Source of the DNA: Ligustrum vulgare
Taxonomy: Eukaryota; Streptophyta; Magnoliopsida; Lamiales; Oleaceae
DNA length: 64,000 nt
Assembly (NCBI GenBank): GCA_963555705.1
Contig: OY743189.1
Location: 6,961,501 to 7,025,500, forward strand
Direction: 5' to 3'
Part shown: piece by piece, positions 10,318 through 21,286 of the stretch
Layout: each line of letters starts with the position of its first letter
Numbering within the stretch: position 1 is the first letter of the stretch
The notes under the pieces: model-generated
What the model was told of the DNA's origin: nothing
The model's input: the letters and a program-made list of their open reading frames with translations, nothing else
Database searches by the model: none
Position numbers and translations under genes: made by a program

Positions 10318-11345
10318 ACTGGCCAAATACTATATCGACTACTTATATTACCGTGCAGATTCATCCCATCAGTGCATAGTCCAAGCCTAAGATTCCTATC
10401 TTCACCACCAAATTCAGGAAACATCCTACTAATGTTCCTCCATTGAGGAGAATCGGCCGGGTGTCTTAGTTTTTCATCCTCTTTCTTCCTTTCAGCATGC
10501 CACTACATGTTCTTAGCATCCTTTGCATTAGCAAACAAGAGTTTAAATCTTAGTATTACGGGTAGGTACCATAACAACTTTGCCCGAAAGTCTTTCTTAT
10601 CCTCCCAATTATCATTATCGTGCTTTCGCTTATACCTCGATGCCCCACACTTTGGATACAGACACAACTCCTTATACTCATTCCAATACAATACACAATC
10701 ATTTGGACATGCATGTTGCCTCTTGATCTGCATACGCATCGGGCACAATGTTTTCTTTGCCTTATAAATTGAACTAGAAAGCTCGTTATCCTCTGAAAGC
10801 ATCTCTCGTAAAAGTTCCAATAACACTCCACTTATTCTTTGCTTTCAAGTTATACAACTTGAACACAGCTGAAAATTTTATGAATTTATTACAAACATAA
10901 AAAAAGGCTTTTCAGAATCATTGAACAGGTTATCGAATATATGAGGCTTTTCAATGAAATCTTCTTGTGTATCACACATCATTTCATCTATTCGATCATT
11001 ACCCACATCATTCTTGTCATTCTTCACATTAATCTCATCATTATTGCTCAAACCCTCATTGTCACCTGTACTTTTCCTAGAAAGTATACTTTCACCATGT
11101 CATATCCACAGTGTATAACCCTCCTTAAACCCATGACGAATCAAATGGCTCTTCACTTGCTTAGTGCTATGAAACTTTCTCAAATTCTTACAATCACAAC
11201 AAGGACATAAAATCATTTCTTCCCCTTTCTTTATTTTATTTTTCTCAGCACATTTCATAAATTGTTCAACTTCTTTCACATATTCTTTTGTATTACGATT
11301 CTCATACATCCAACTCTGATCCATATCTAACGACCTATATATCAA
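10318..11345 (-). pseudogene. CACTA (En/Spm) transposase pseudogene, TNP2 type, N-terminal part
   Basis: Read on the minus strand, 11345-11100 encodes a transposase-associated domain (DQSWMYENRN, then CPCCDCKN, then HLIRHGFKEGYTLW) and 10826-10318 encodes the start of the TNP2 domain (ACPNDCVLYWNEY, CPKCGASRYK, LWYLPVILRFK, then WHAERKK, LRLGLCTDGMN). Between them is an acidic Asn-rich linker and a KLYNLKAKNKW block characteristic of TNP2. Stops and frameshifts interrupt the frame, including a TAG at 10503-10505 inside the TNP2 region. Similarity ends sharply at 10318, so the catalytic remainder is missing. The protein would bind subterminal repeats and excise CACTA elements. This copy cannot. 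Confidence 0.85.
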
Positions 11346-12250
11346 GATATTTACAATGTATTAAAATGAACGAAATCACCTTAAATTATAATTTTCATTT
11401 TTTATTTATAAAATCCTACGAAAATTTCGGCATAATCTCCCCTATAAATTGGACTTAGCAACCTGTAGGGGGAATTAAAATGTTACAATAACACCAAAAC
11501 ATTCAACCTCAACATATCCAAAACTCAAACACAACTCTAATCAAACTTCAACTTCATCAATCAACTACACCAAAATTAATTCGAAATCAATTCTCAACTC
11601 CTCCGCATCAAAAGTCTATAATCAATTGTATATTCTATAAAAACTAATATTCTACAATTTCAATAGAACTCCAACAATTTAAAAATTACAATATATCAAT
11701 CTACTAACTCAAAATAAAAATAAAAAAAAATAAAACTTATATTAACATTCAAACTAAACTAATATAAAGTTCATTTCAACCAATTAAATCATAATTTTCA
11801 ATCATATACAAATATACAAAATATATATATATAAATTACTACACTATATAAATATATACATAATAAACATAAAATACACAGATATATAAAAACAATATTA
11901 CTACATTATATATACCCATATATATACATACCTTAACAAAAGAAGGCGGCGGTGGAAGGCGGGGAGATGTAGAGGTGGCGATGAGCAGTGTCAGATGATA
12001 GAGAGAGAGAGAGAGATGTAAACCCTCTTAGCACGCGCTGCAAGGCAAGTTTTATGTGTCGATTCCTCAAGTAGGTTTATGTAATCGACGCATATACCTT
12101 ATTTTAGGCATCGATTCTTAATAAAGAACTGACGCCTTTGGTTAGGCCGCACTATATGCGTCGGTTCCTAGTAAAGGACCGATGCATATTGTCCTACCAA
12201 ATTTAAAAAATTGTCACCGTCATTTTTATATGCGTCGATTTTTTTTAAAG
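11346..12250 (-). mobile_element. 5' region and subterminal repeats of the CACTA element
   Basis: Upstream of the transposase fragment (minus-strand sense) is a long AT-rich non-coding stretch, then at about 12040-12250 several short motifs in both orientations: TATGCGTCGGTTCC, GGACCGATGCATA, GTCGATTCCT, ATCGACGCATA, ATGCGTCGATTT. Arrays of short GCGTCGGTTC-like units near the ends are the transposase-binding subterminal repeats of plant CACTA transposons. A clean CACTA terminus was not found, so the end is degraded or lies in unrecognised sequence. Confidence 0.6.
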
Positions 12251-12660
12251 AAGACATAAATTGCTTATTTTTTGGAAAAATATGTATGATACAATTTTCT
12301 AGGAATTTAAAATTAAAACTCAAATCAATTGTCTAGCTCCGGTCAAGGAATTTAATTTAAAATATAATTTACTCAATCCCTATGGGTATGATACACGAAC
12401 TTAAAAATTCAGTTTATTACTTTTGCAATCCATACACTTGCGGTTAGCAACAACAATTAAGACTCGTTTTGTCCAATTTATTACTTTTCATGATCCGTAC
12501 ACTTACAAGTATATTTTGCACACTACATTTGAAGTGAAAATTGACGACGATGACAAATGACCTTTCCCAATCGCAATCAGGATGCCCCGGTGTTCCCAAC
12601 TTCCATATGCCAAAGACATATGCATACAATGGTTGTGGGGACCACCAAGACCACCTTCAT
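12251..12660. other. Intergenic stretch, no gene seen
   Basis: AT-rich sequence with one short minus-strand ORF lacking any recognisable feature. CTTGCGGTTAGCAACA near 12437 resembles an LTR 3' end, but nothing more can be supported. Confidence 0.3.
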
Positions 12661-13918
12661 TGTAACGCTTTGAAAATTTTGATGAATAGAATTATTTAAT
12701 GATTTTATCATCAATGTCTTTTAATGATTTTGAGAAATCGAAGGACTAAAGTATTTTATATTTTGACGACAAATTTATTTGGGTCAAATAATTAATTATG
12801 ATTTATAATGATAGTTAATATATCGATATTATACTCATTTTGAAGATCATAATTAATTAGGAGTATTGATTTAAGAAAAAGTAAATTTTGATAAAACCAC
12901 GTGAAGTTATAATTGATTGAAGTATAGATGTTTAAGTGGAATTTATTTTATTTAATTAGTTTCAGTAGAACAAAATTATAATTTCAATATCAAGATTCCT
13001 TTTTATTGCTCGACACATTATTTGCACAATATTTTGAAACCACAATCCTATTCACTGTTGAAATCAGAATCTTTCTTGCGGTTGAAAGTTCACCCTTATC
13101 GTATTACTTTACACGGCTTTGAGGTTTAAGTGTAGTCTAACTCAATTTGTGATATGGTGATTTTTATCTATAAATAATGTCAAAAAGCCAGTTCAATCAC
13201 TACACACACAAAAGAATATATATATACACACACTTTCTCGACTCAAAAGTTTCAGAAAAATATTTTCAACGTGCAATCATATTTTTGTTTTCTTTCAAAG
13301 TTCGTCTGATTTATTAAGGTATGGATTTTTCTATGTACCAAGTGGTTTGTATTTTCGCTTTTTAATGATTTAAGTTTGAATAATTTATGTTCTATTAAGT
13401 GATCTGAATTAATAGTAATGAGGATCTTGTAGGAAATACCAAAGAGTATTATGTAGATCTGCAGAAGTCAGTCATAGGATGAGACCCTAAATTGAGATTG
13501 AGAATGTGTATGACCTAAATTGAGAATGAGATGGTCGGGTTTCTATACCACTATGAATGTATGTATGTGCGTAATTTATTTGCTTTTGATATTAAGTTGT
13601 GAAAATACTGGTACGAAATCTATACTGAGTATATTCAGATGCTCATTCCATATTTTAAAACATTTTTTAGGCTAATTATGGATCCATTTGATGGTGACGG
13701 AATTGTGATGTGGACTGTCAAGAGGATTTGAAGAGTTAAATACTTAAGTTTTCAATTTTAATTTTATTTACTATTCGAAACATGTTTATTTTATTAAATT
13801 ATGTTTTAAGGATTTGGTTGTAAATAATTTCAACCTCATGTTTGAAAAAATCATTTATTTATGTTTTCGCATTTAATTAAGAAAATCAAATTATTTTTAG
13901 TATCACTCCAGCGTTTAT
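12661..13918 (+). mobile_element. Putative gypsy LTR (chromovirus-like), degraded
   Basis: The stretch starts TGTAACGCTTTG, the kind of start seen in plant Tekay/Del-type chromovirus LTRs, and a partial inverted match CAGCGTTTA occurs at about 13909. It contains no ORF. No target duplication or partner LTR was found, so this is a tentative call based on style and ends only. Confidence 0.4.
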
Positions 13919-15123
13919 GGAGAAACTTTTCAAAGCTAGCGTAGCAGGTTTAATAAAGAAATGCTGTTTTGTGAATGCATCTTTGACACCAAGGCTTGTC
14001 CGTTCTCAAAGGTGATCTCAATAAGAACCTTCCATTTTGGAGGGATGTTTCAACAAAAACCCTCACTTTTTGTCAACTAATTGAGATGATCATTGAGGAG
14101 ATCACAACGAAAACATGATATTCCATTGTGATCAAAGTGGAGGAGGGCTTCCTCTACTTGGCCTAATTTGCCAGTCCCTCAGGTATGTCATCCGAACAAG
14201 GGACCATAGCCAGACACAGCCCCCATGAAAAACTATCCAATCGACATTTGGCATGAACTATGGGCCCTCTGCACAGAAGGGTCTATTGCCCCCTCTTCCT
14301 CTTATATCTATCATGGTCTGTTCCAAGTCAAGGCTACTACAAGTACGACACAACTTTCTCAACGTACTTAAAAGTGGTACAAGTTCACCTTCAGCTCCCT
14401 AAAGGAATCAGAGTTCACTTTCTACATATTGTAGGATCCATAGGAGATACAATCACAGCACAGAGGATTAAGAGCTAGAAAACTTTGTTGGAAGAAGGGA
14501 CATGAGTAGGGATCATCACCGTGGAGGCCCTACAAGGAAAAATAAACTCTCTCCCAATACTGGACATTTTTTCTACAAGGAATGAGATGCAAATTAATTG
14601 GATCATCAACAAAGGCCCTCAGAATTGAAAAATGTAGACCTATTTTATTCTTTGAAGAGGATATGACAGACATTTATTATTCCTTCCTTACTAGTACATA
14701 TATTTCATGAGAAACTTATGTCTCGATCTATCCAATTCAAACACCCAACATTCAAAGAAGTTTCATGCTTATCAATCAAAGATAGAAAAAGGAGTAACAA
14801 TGCAATGAGATCTTTTGAAAATTTTTAGATATTTATAGGCTAAGATGGAAACCGAGAATACATGGAGAACAAAATCCCACATTTATGCATCACGGAAGTC
14901 AAGGAGTCACTTTCTGTAATTTGACCGCCTATATCATTGCGCAAAATTAGAAACAGATTAGCTATAAGTGCAAGGTGATCTTGTCAAAGTCAACATCCTA
15001 CATGAATGTTCACACTTGAGATTTGGGGCTATCTATATCCTCCTCCGCTAGCCCACCCTAGAGGATGAAAGCCAACCCCCAGCATCCTATATGAATATTG
15101 CAGAACGAGGCTCGAGGGACTAT
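13919..15123 (+). other. Non-coding sequence, probably the 3' internal end of a Tat-like element
   Basis: No convincing ORF. The stretch ends in GAGGCTCGAGGGACTAT, a polypurine-like tract similar to the GAGGGACTAG before the 3' LTR of element A (32158-32167). It would therefore fit the non-coding 3' interior of a related gypsy element. This is inference from the end motif only. Confidence 0.35.
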
Positions 15124-15429
15124 TGTTATGCCTCGAATAAGCATGGCAACCCACATAGGTTTCTATATTGTCAGGTCAGCCTTTGGTAGGATTCAGTAGT
15201 CCACTTGTATGGTAGACGAGGAAGATAGGCAGAAAACAAGGCTTTTCTATATCCTCAGAAAATTCTTTCATCAAGTTAAGGCAAGTTCGCCTACACACTC
15301 TCTGCCTCGAGGTCATAATATCTTCTGTTGAGAAATTTCCTTTCTCAAATGGAATATGTGCTATAATGAAGTTAACACAAAAAACTTGCAAAAAAGAATC
15401 AAGAAGAAAACAAAAATTGCAAAATGACT

Positions 15430-16090
15430 TGAATCGCAAAGAATGCTGTCCTAAAAGCGAAATTTGCGCCCTCTCGAAATGAGAATGCTAAAGGGCCTCC
15501 AAACAAATTGCTTTAGCGGATTTCAAGCCTCAAACCAAGTATCAAATAGCACAATTGATAAACTTGGAGAATAGGAACAAGAAGAGCAAATTTGAAGATT
15601 CTAAGTATAAAATTTTGGAACTTTTGGATGATAATCACTATTGAAGGTTAGATAATAAAAGTTGTTCAAAACATGAATTCTATATCTATTTATAGAATTC
15701 TATCATCCATATTCGTTGTTCATGCAACTCTTCACGAAAGAGTGCCAAAATTGGTTGAAAAGGTGCTTGAGAAATTCTGAAATATTTCTCCAACGGTCGA
15801 ATTTTAACTCCACGCGATCGCTGGTATGAATCTCGCGCGATGCCTCGAAAATTTCTGCAGTGAATAAATCACTTAACCACGCGATCGCCGGACCATCAAC
15901 CACGCGATCGCGTGGTTTTTCATTCTGGCCGGACCTTTAGGTCCGGTCCGGACCATTTGGTCCGTCCATTTGTATTTGGTCCGGTTTTTACACTTTTTGG
16001 ACCGGTTCCTTATATATTGGACCAGTTCTCGCACTTTTCAACTTTTATTTATATATTTGAACAACATTTTCATAACATCTTCAACCCTGA
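15430..16090 (-). mobile_element. Minus-strand LTR fragment with CGCGATCGC palindromes
   Basis: On the minus strand a TATA-like CTATAAATAGATA (about 15685-15697) lies downstream of a GC-rich block (15815-15960) that contains ACGCGATCGC at about 15813, TCGCGCGATG at about 15833, ACGCGATCGC at about 15882 and the palindrome CCACGCGATCGCGTGG at about 15900-15915, followed by repeated GGTCCGG/CCGGACC motifs. This arrangement suits U3 and promoter of a plant LTR. No ORF, PBS or partner LTR was found, so the family is not assigned. Confidence 0.4.
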
Positions 16091-16094
16091 CCTC

Positions 16095-16250
16095 AGGGCA
16101 AATCTCTCAGTGGCAAAGGAAAGGGACGGTAAGTGCTCAGCGCGACAATGTGCAGAGTTCGATTCCCCGCAAGGTGGAATTAGCTTTGTTGCACGCTGGA
16201 GTTATTGAGGGATGCTCATGCTTACACAATCCCCTCCACCCTGGTCCCTG
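16095..16250 (+). mobile_element. tRNA-related SINE head
   Basis: A box-A-like TCTCAGTGGCA (16103-16113) is followed about 50 bp later by a good box B, GAGTTCGATTCC (16155-16166), the internal RNA polymerase III promoter pair of tRNA-derived SINEs. The sequence does not fold as an intact tRNA by eye (extra spacing, no matching acceptor stem), so a SINE head is preferred over a tRNA gene. The body appears to continue into the tandem repeat that follows. No poly(A) tail or target duplication was located. Confidence 0.5.
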
Positions 16251-16699
16251 AGAGGCATAACCTGAATTTACAATCTCGAACCAATAGCTTTGGGCGTGGT
16301 CGGTTCGGGCCCTCAGGGTGTGGGATACACCAAACATAATATCTCCAACCCTTTCGAGAGGGAGAGGAAGCCTCTTTTTGTAATCCGAAACTATGCCACA
16401 ACAAAGTACAAAAGACATTCTACTATAACTTATCAAGTTGCTAGATGCAACATGAAGGATGGGATGGGACAACCTGAGAGGCATAACCTGAATTTACAAT
16501 CTCGAACCAATAGCCTTGGACGTGGTCGGTTCGGGCCCTCAGGGTGTGGGATACACCAAACATAATATCTCCAACCCTTTCGAGAGGGAGAGGAAGCCTC
16601 TTTTTGTAATCCGAAACTATGCCACAACAAAGTACAAAAGACATTCTACTATAACTTATCAAGTTGCTAGATGCAACATAAAGGATGGGATGGGACAAC
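16248..16699 (+). repeat. Two-copy 226-bp tandem repeat
   Basis: The unit CTGAGAGGCATAACCTGAAT... occurs at 16248-16473 and again at 16474-16699 with only a few differences (for example AGCTTTGGGCG against AGCCTTGGACG, and ACATGAAGG against ACATAAAGG). The near identity marks a recent duplication. It directly follows the SINE-like head and may be its body. The ORFs read through it on both strands repeat the same peptide and are not genes. Confidence 0.85.
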
Positions 16700-17205
16700 C
16701 TACAATGGTGACTTATAATTATCTAGTGTTTAATATATTTGGAGCAGTGATAACCTTTCAGTAGGTCTGCTATGACTGGCAAAGGGACGCCTAGGACAAG
16801 ACAGGTAAGTCCTTAGGATTGCTATGTCTGGCAAAGGCCATTGTATGAAGCAAACTCAGCTGGATACATGTCTATAAATACCCTTCAACCTCATTCACTT
16901 GGAGGTGATACCATTTATATTACTTCAACTTAGAATTCTTTACCTGCAAACTTTGACAAATCAATACTTTTGTCCACCATAGTTTGTAATGGAGAGCTCT
17001 GCCCCATAGCCTCGGCTTGTACGTATCTCTCCCACAATCAAATATTTCCATCCTTTATTATACCAATAACTGATTTGACCGTTAGAGTGCATACGACCTA
17101 CACACCTTGGCCTCTCGAACTTTGTGGTCTAGCAGTTTGATCGTCTAACGAGCTGTCTTAGTGTACAATACGCCAAATGGAAGAGGAGTGATTTGGTGGT
17201 CAACA

Positions 17206-17573
17206 TTTACTAAAATTAAAATGCATGGGGTTGTGAAATTTTTTAGAATGCTTTTGTTAAGTACAATCTAGAAACTTTAGAGCTACTGAGTTTAGTATAC
17301 AATGTAATGCTTGTCTGCATGTAAGAAAATCAATTAATATTATTGTAAACGTTTCGTTATTCCATTTTCATTGTTTTGAGATTAAATTGAAAAAAAAATG
17401 TGTTTATTACACTTCTCATCGATGTAGGCTCATTAAAATGGCAAACGTACTTGACCAGTATAGCATCTCTCCTGTAGTCTGAAGGATCCAATGAATCAGC
17501 ATTGCTTGAAATTCCTTTTTACTATATGTTATAACTTTTGAGTTGCTGCTTCCTATCTGCAATTTCATGGACA
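17206..17573. other. Intergenic stretch, no gene seen
   Basis: AT-rich unique-looking sequence between two transposon remnants with no supported feature. Confidence 0.35.
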
Positions 17574-18503
17574 TATTGGGAATTAAACATAGTGTCTCTT
17601 TTATATTTTAATTATAGTTTGTATTTATCTTTTACATTTGTAACTTATCACTTGTACTCATGGCCTAGTCCTCGTTGAATGTGAAGGACGAGTTCATCGC
17701 CATCAAGTGCATAATTCATCAAGGTTAAGTTATCGACAATGCTTTTGACCTTGTGCATATATTCCGTGATTGTTGAGTCCCCTTTTTGCAATTTGCCTAA
17801 ACTGCTCTTTAGGTTCACGATGCGTCCCCATGACGGTTTCGCATAAGTGTTTGTTATGGTGCCCCAGGCTATTTTAGAGGTTTTTGCAGCACCAATAAAA
17901 AAGATGAGATTTGGAGATAGAGAGCTAATGATGGCATTTAGCAAAAGTTTGTCTTTCCGAATCCGTTTAGCAAATTCAGGATTTGGAATCGAAGTATTCG
18001 GTGTGGTTGGATTTGGTATCACAGGAGAGGGGGCATGGTAAGGTTCCATCAACAAATCCAATCCAATCCAATCATATCCTACCAAGAGGCTATTAAATTG
18101 TATGTACCATGTGGGAAAATTTGAAGAAGTGAGTTGGATTGGGAGTTTGATTGTCTATTGATAACAATGGGAGGTGAAGTAATGGTGGTGACGGTAGTGA
18201 GATGAAGAAAGGGATCCGAGACAATGAGTGAGGCAGCCATGGAGTTTGTGTTTGAGGTAATAGGATTTAAAATGTTTGAGAGCGAAGAGGCTCTGATATT
18301 ATAAAGAATGAAAGATAATAAAATATTGAAGGAACATTAATTTCATTGCTGAGAAAATGTATTTATACAAGCTAGTTATCCTAACTAATATTCGAGATAA
18401 CAATCCTAGATACATAAGAATACAAAGGATAAGTTACAAAGTGAAAAGATAAATACAACCTATAATTAAAATATAAAAGAGATAATATGTTTAATTCCCA
18501 ATA
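17574..18503 (-). mobile_element. Rearranged Copia fragment: gag flanked by oppositely oriented LTR heads
   Basis: On the minus strand an LTR of about 205 bp runs from 18503 (TATTGGGAATTAAACATA) to about 18298 and is followed by AATATCAGAGCCTC, the tRNA-Met primer-binding site typical of Copia elements. A gag pseudogene then runs to about 17649. On the plus strand at 17574-17648 the same LTR head appears again in the opposite orientation, fused directly to the truncated gag. Thus the fragment is bounded by inverted LTR heads rather than direct LTRs, which needs an inversion or a template switch. PR, INT and RT are absent. Confidence 0.65.
17649..18258 (-). pseudogene. Copia gag pseudogene (UBN2/gag-polypeptide type)
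   Basis: The minus-strand frame 18085-17648 contains the Copia gag signature region: AWGTITNTYAKPSWGRIVNL, LQKGDSTITEYMHKVKSIVD and a terminal LHIQRGLGHEYK. An upstream frame from about 18241 (MAASLIVSDPFLHL) would be the gag N-terminus, separated by a deletion and frameshift near 18085. The gag C-terminus with its zinc knuckle is missing. In an intact element this protein packages RNA into cytoplasmic particles. This copy is dead. Confidence 0.72.
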
Positions 18504-18882
18504 GGACAGACATTAATACGCTACATTAAATTAGCTTAAATTTGAGAAATTATATATCAGGAACACTATATATTTCAGAGTCTGAACACGGACACAGTAA
18601 CGTATCAACTGCATAATATATTTATATTGTTTGTTCTTTTAGGATTTCCTATGTAACAGCAAAAAATAAATTTATGCAACCAAAATGAAATTAACTCTAG
18701 GCTAGCTTTTAAGTTTATCTTCGTAACCTATGAAAGAACATTAATTTTATGAGTAATGACACTTAATTAACTTAAATATTTTTAACATGAGCTAGCTTAT
18801 TAGTTATTACTATATAAAAAGGCCATGGACTTCCTTAATCACTCAACAAACAAGAAAAAAAAAAAAGTAAAAAAGAGCAGAA
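18504..18882 (+). promoter_or_regulatory. Promoter of the PMEI-type gene (TATA box 18811-18820)
   Basis: TATATAAAAA at 18811-18820 lies 63 bp upstream of the ATG at 18883 and is followed by CTTCCTTAATCACTCAACAAA, which recurs almost unchanged before the PMEI pseudogene at 49993 (49908-49927). Conservation of TATA surroundings and leader between the two paralogues supports this as the core promoter. An ATG at 18825 is only 5 bp past the TATA box, so it should lie upstream of the transcription start and not be used. Confidence 0.6.
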
Positions 18883-19434
18883 ATGGCTTCTTTCCTACAC
18901 AACTTCTCATCTTTGTTGATTTCCATGGTTCTCATCTTCTTGGTTGTAGTTCCATCTTTAATATGCCACTCACTGGAAGAAAAAGATCTGGAGCACATTT
19001 GCTCCGAAACCCATAATCCTACCGAATGTTTGAATCAGTTTAAATCAGATCCCCGAAGTGTGAACACAGATATAAAGGGACTAACAGGAGTTGCAGTCGA
19101 CCTGGCGTTGAGAAAATCCGATGCAGTCCACACCCAGTACAATCAACTTTACAGAGACACCAAGGATTCTAAATTGCAGGAAAAATATATTGGTTGCTCC
19201 AAGAATTATAACGACGCCATTCGCGATCTTGATGAGGTGAAGAAGTATTTATACAGTAATCGTTATGAGTTCATTCCAGTCCAAATAAATGATGCCCTGC
19301 AAGAAGTTATGAGTTGCAGAAATGCTTTCAAGAGAGAGACAATCGACCCGGCCAATATGGAATACCACAACGAGGAATTCAAGCTGCTTTGCTACATGGT
19401 TAAGATCACTTTCCACTATTTGATCCAGAAGTAA
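18883..19434 (+). CDS. Secreted PMEI/invertase-inhibitor-like protein
   Basis: An intronless 183-residue protein with an N-terminal signal peptide (hydrophobic residues about 8-28). The PMEI-domain cysteine pattern is present: Cys40 and Cys49 form the C-x8-C hairpin pair, and Cys105 (YIGCSKNYNDA) and Cys145 (VMSCRNAF) form the second pair 40 residues apart. The family folds as a four-helix bundle that inhibits pectin methylesterases or vacuolar/cell-wall invertases in the apoplast. Sequence alone does not decide which enzyme is the target. A Cys at 170 is extra. The start is fixed by the signal peptide and by an AGAAATGGCTTC context shared with the pseudogene at 49993. Downstream and upstream flanks have partial copies elsewhere in the window, so it is the one surviving member of a local cluster. 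No disabling lesion is seen. Confidence 0.85.
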   Translation: MASFLHNFSSLLISMVLIFLVVVPSLICHSLEEKDLEHICSETHNPTECLNQFKSDPRSVNTDIKGLTGVAVDLALRKSDAVHTQYNQLYRDTKDSKLQEKYIGCSKNYNDAIRDLDEVKKYLYSNRYEFIPVQINDALQEVMSCRNAFKRETIDPANMEYHNEEFKLLCYMVKITFHYLIQK

Positions 19435-20594
19435 CTATATTTATTTATGCGCTGTGTGAGGCACTGCAAAGCCAGTACGGGTCTAGTAGAGGAGAAGGAA
19501 TTGTTTTGGTCATTATTATGGTTTAAATCTCCTGTAGTTCTAAGCCATTTTTGTATGGCGTATTTCCAGTAACAGTTTTTTCTACTAGTGTTTCTGATGA
19601 TCTTTTTATTTTTAATAATAGGATAAAGTTTTTTGGAAATCCCTTCCTATGAATAAAGTTGTCTTTTTTTATCCACTTCTTATTTAAATTTTTTTTTCGT
19701 AAATTGTGGTATATATTCGACGGTATGCAGTAACTATCTGGTATTTGTTGAAGTTGATTTTAGCTTTGTTTGTCTCCAAGGGAATATGATGCATGAATTT
19801 ATGTTTTGGCAAGTTCAGCCGCAAATGACTTCTTCTTCGTTTTTATTTTATTTTTTTCTCCTCTCTTTAAATATTTGTGATTTTGGTGGAAGAGAAAAAA
19901 AAAAATAACAGGACCTCACATATTTAGAGGCAAAACTAAACAACCAGATCTTTCAAAAAATTGGAATTTAATTTGAATATGAATGCATAATCTGACAATT
20001 AGTATCTAAGATTGCTTGGTGATTAGGTGTGTTTTTTGCGGCTCTAAAACTAAGTAATTGTTTTATCAATTGACGTTGAGGACTTAATTGAACTTGTTTA
20101 AAAGAAGAACCTACCTACAATTGAAATATGAGGACCAAGATGAATGAAAGGAAAATTAGGCTCAAATGATTGCCTAAAATAAACTAAGCGATCACCTAAG
20201 CCTAAATTTTGTAGAACCCAATCAACCTATGCCAAGCTAGCGATCGCTTGGTAAAAATCGGGTAGGGTTGGATGATTCTTGATGTGATTTTTTTTTTTTT
20301 TTCCATCCTCCTTACACTGTCAAAGAATTCAAGTACCAACCCAAAACCTAATAGAATTTGAGTTGAAAAAGGAAACAACTTAAGATACCATATTTTCAAG
20401 TGATGAATTCAATATCTTTTTATTGTTTTCTTTCAATCAACAAGATAGGCTAATCTCTCAAGTGTTCTGGGGTTTAGATGAAGCTTTTATAATATTAATT
20501 ATCTAGGGGACGCACATGCGATGCATGTGCTAGCGTCATGTTTTGCTTCTTACAAGCATTAAGAATTGTATGTTTTAGTAATAGTAATAGTAAC
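19435..20594 (+). repeat. 3' flank of the PMEI-type gene, duplicated at 35145-35700
   Basis: The 3' untranslated and flanking sequence (for example TTTTTGTATGGCGTATTTCC at about 19551, GGAAATCCCT at about 19637, CTGACAATTAGTATCTAAG at about 19991) recurs with divergence at 35145-35700. From about 20020 to 20594 no feature is supported. The last five bases before 20595 are the left target site of element A. Confidence 0.6.
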
Positions 20595-21265
20595 TGTTGA
20601 TTTCGGGCCCAAAGAAAGGTACAGTGATCCACCAGCTAAGGCCCAATAGTGGCCCAACGGACCTTGACCCACAGCTGAGGCCTGGAATATCACCTTGAGA
20701 TGAATGCCGAGGTGGTATGTCAAGCAAACCTCTTTAGCCGACCTGGTTAACGCCCAGCCTATGTGCTTTATACTCAGTCGGGGCGCTTTATGGCGTTGAC
20801 CAGAAGAGAGAGATGGAGTCAGTGATGGGACACTGCATTTACCCAGACGTGACAGGCGCCCATCCCCTACGAAATGTAGCAATGATTACGGTTGAAAAGC
20901 AAGATTGTCACATCCATAAGCTAGGGTGATGACAAGTGTAAAGTATGCCACGTGTCGTAATCCAAGACAAGAAGTTCCTCTATAAATGAAGCACAATTGT
21001 TCCCACGGTGGGGGTTAGCATTTTCTGACTCTGAACTCTATACTTCTCTCACTCCCCTTTCTCTCTTCTACACATTTATATTTCCCGCACCCAATATATA
21101 TTTGCCCAAAATGAGTACTGACTTAGGCATCGGAGTGCAAACGGGAGCCACCTCGGCCCCCTTTGCAAACTGATTGTTTGTCACAGTGCGCAGGAGATCC
21201 ACGTGTTCAAGAGGGAGGAGCTGAGACGTGTTGGTCCAAGGTCCATCCGGATTTTGAGGTCAACA
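20595..21265 (+). repeat. 5' LTR of element A
   Basis: The LTR is 671 bp, TGTTGA...TCAACA. A TATA-like CTATAAATGA lies at 20980-20989 and a G-box/ABRE-like CCACGTGTC at 20948-20956, about 30 bp upstream, which is a plausible Pol II promoter arrangement. It matches the 3' LTR (32168-33263) apart from a 425-bp internal duplication in the latter, and the 5' LTR of element B (38205-38877) with more differences. Confidence 0.93.
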
Positions 21266-21268
21266 TTT

Positions 21269-21286
21269 TGGCGCCGTCTGTGGGAA
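21269..21286 (+). other. Primer-binding site of element A
   Basis: TGGCGCCGTCTGTGGGAA begins three bases after the LTR end. It is complementary to a plant tRNA 3' end including the terminal CCA and is the PBS sequence commonly seen in Tat-lineage elements. An identical site lies at 38881-38898 in element B. Confidence 0.88.

Larger units (their letters stand above)
15124..17205 (+). mobile_element. Tat-like LTR, split by nested sequence
   Basis: TGTTATGCCTCGAATAAG at 15124 follows a polypurine-like tract, and GTGGTCAACA ends at 17205. The same ...GGTCAACA ending closes the LTRs of elements A and B. The 3' portion (about 16720-17205) carries a TATA-like CTATAAATA at 16872-16880, suiting an LTR promoter. 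About 15180-16715 is foreign: a minus-strand LTR fragment plus the SINE-like and tandem-repeat block listed separately. Exact edges and target duplication are not resolved. Confidence 0.42.

Noticed and set aside
16155..16166. tRNA gene at the box B motif
   Set aside because: No matching acceptor stem or anticodon loop could be drawn and the A-B spacing and downstream sequence suit a SINE head better.
16137..16764. Cluster of ORFs sharing the peptide GSGPQGVGYTKHNISNPFER
   Set aside because: They arise from the 226-bp tandem repeat in several frames on both strands.
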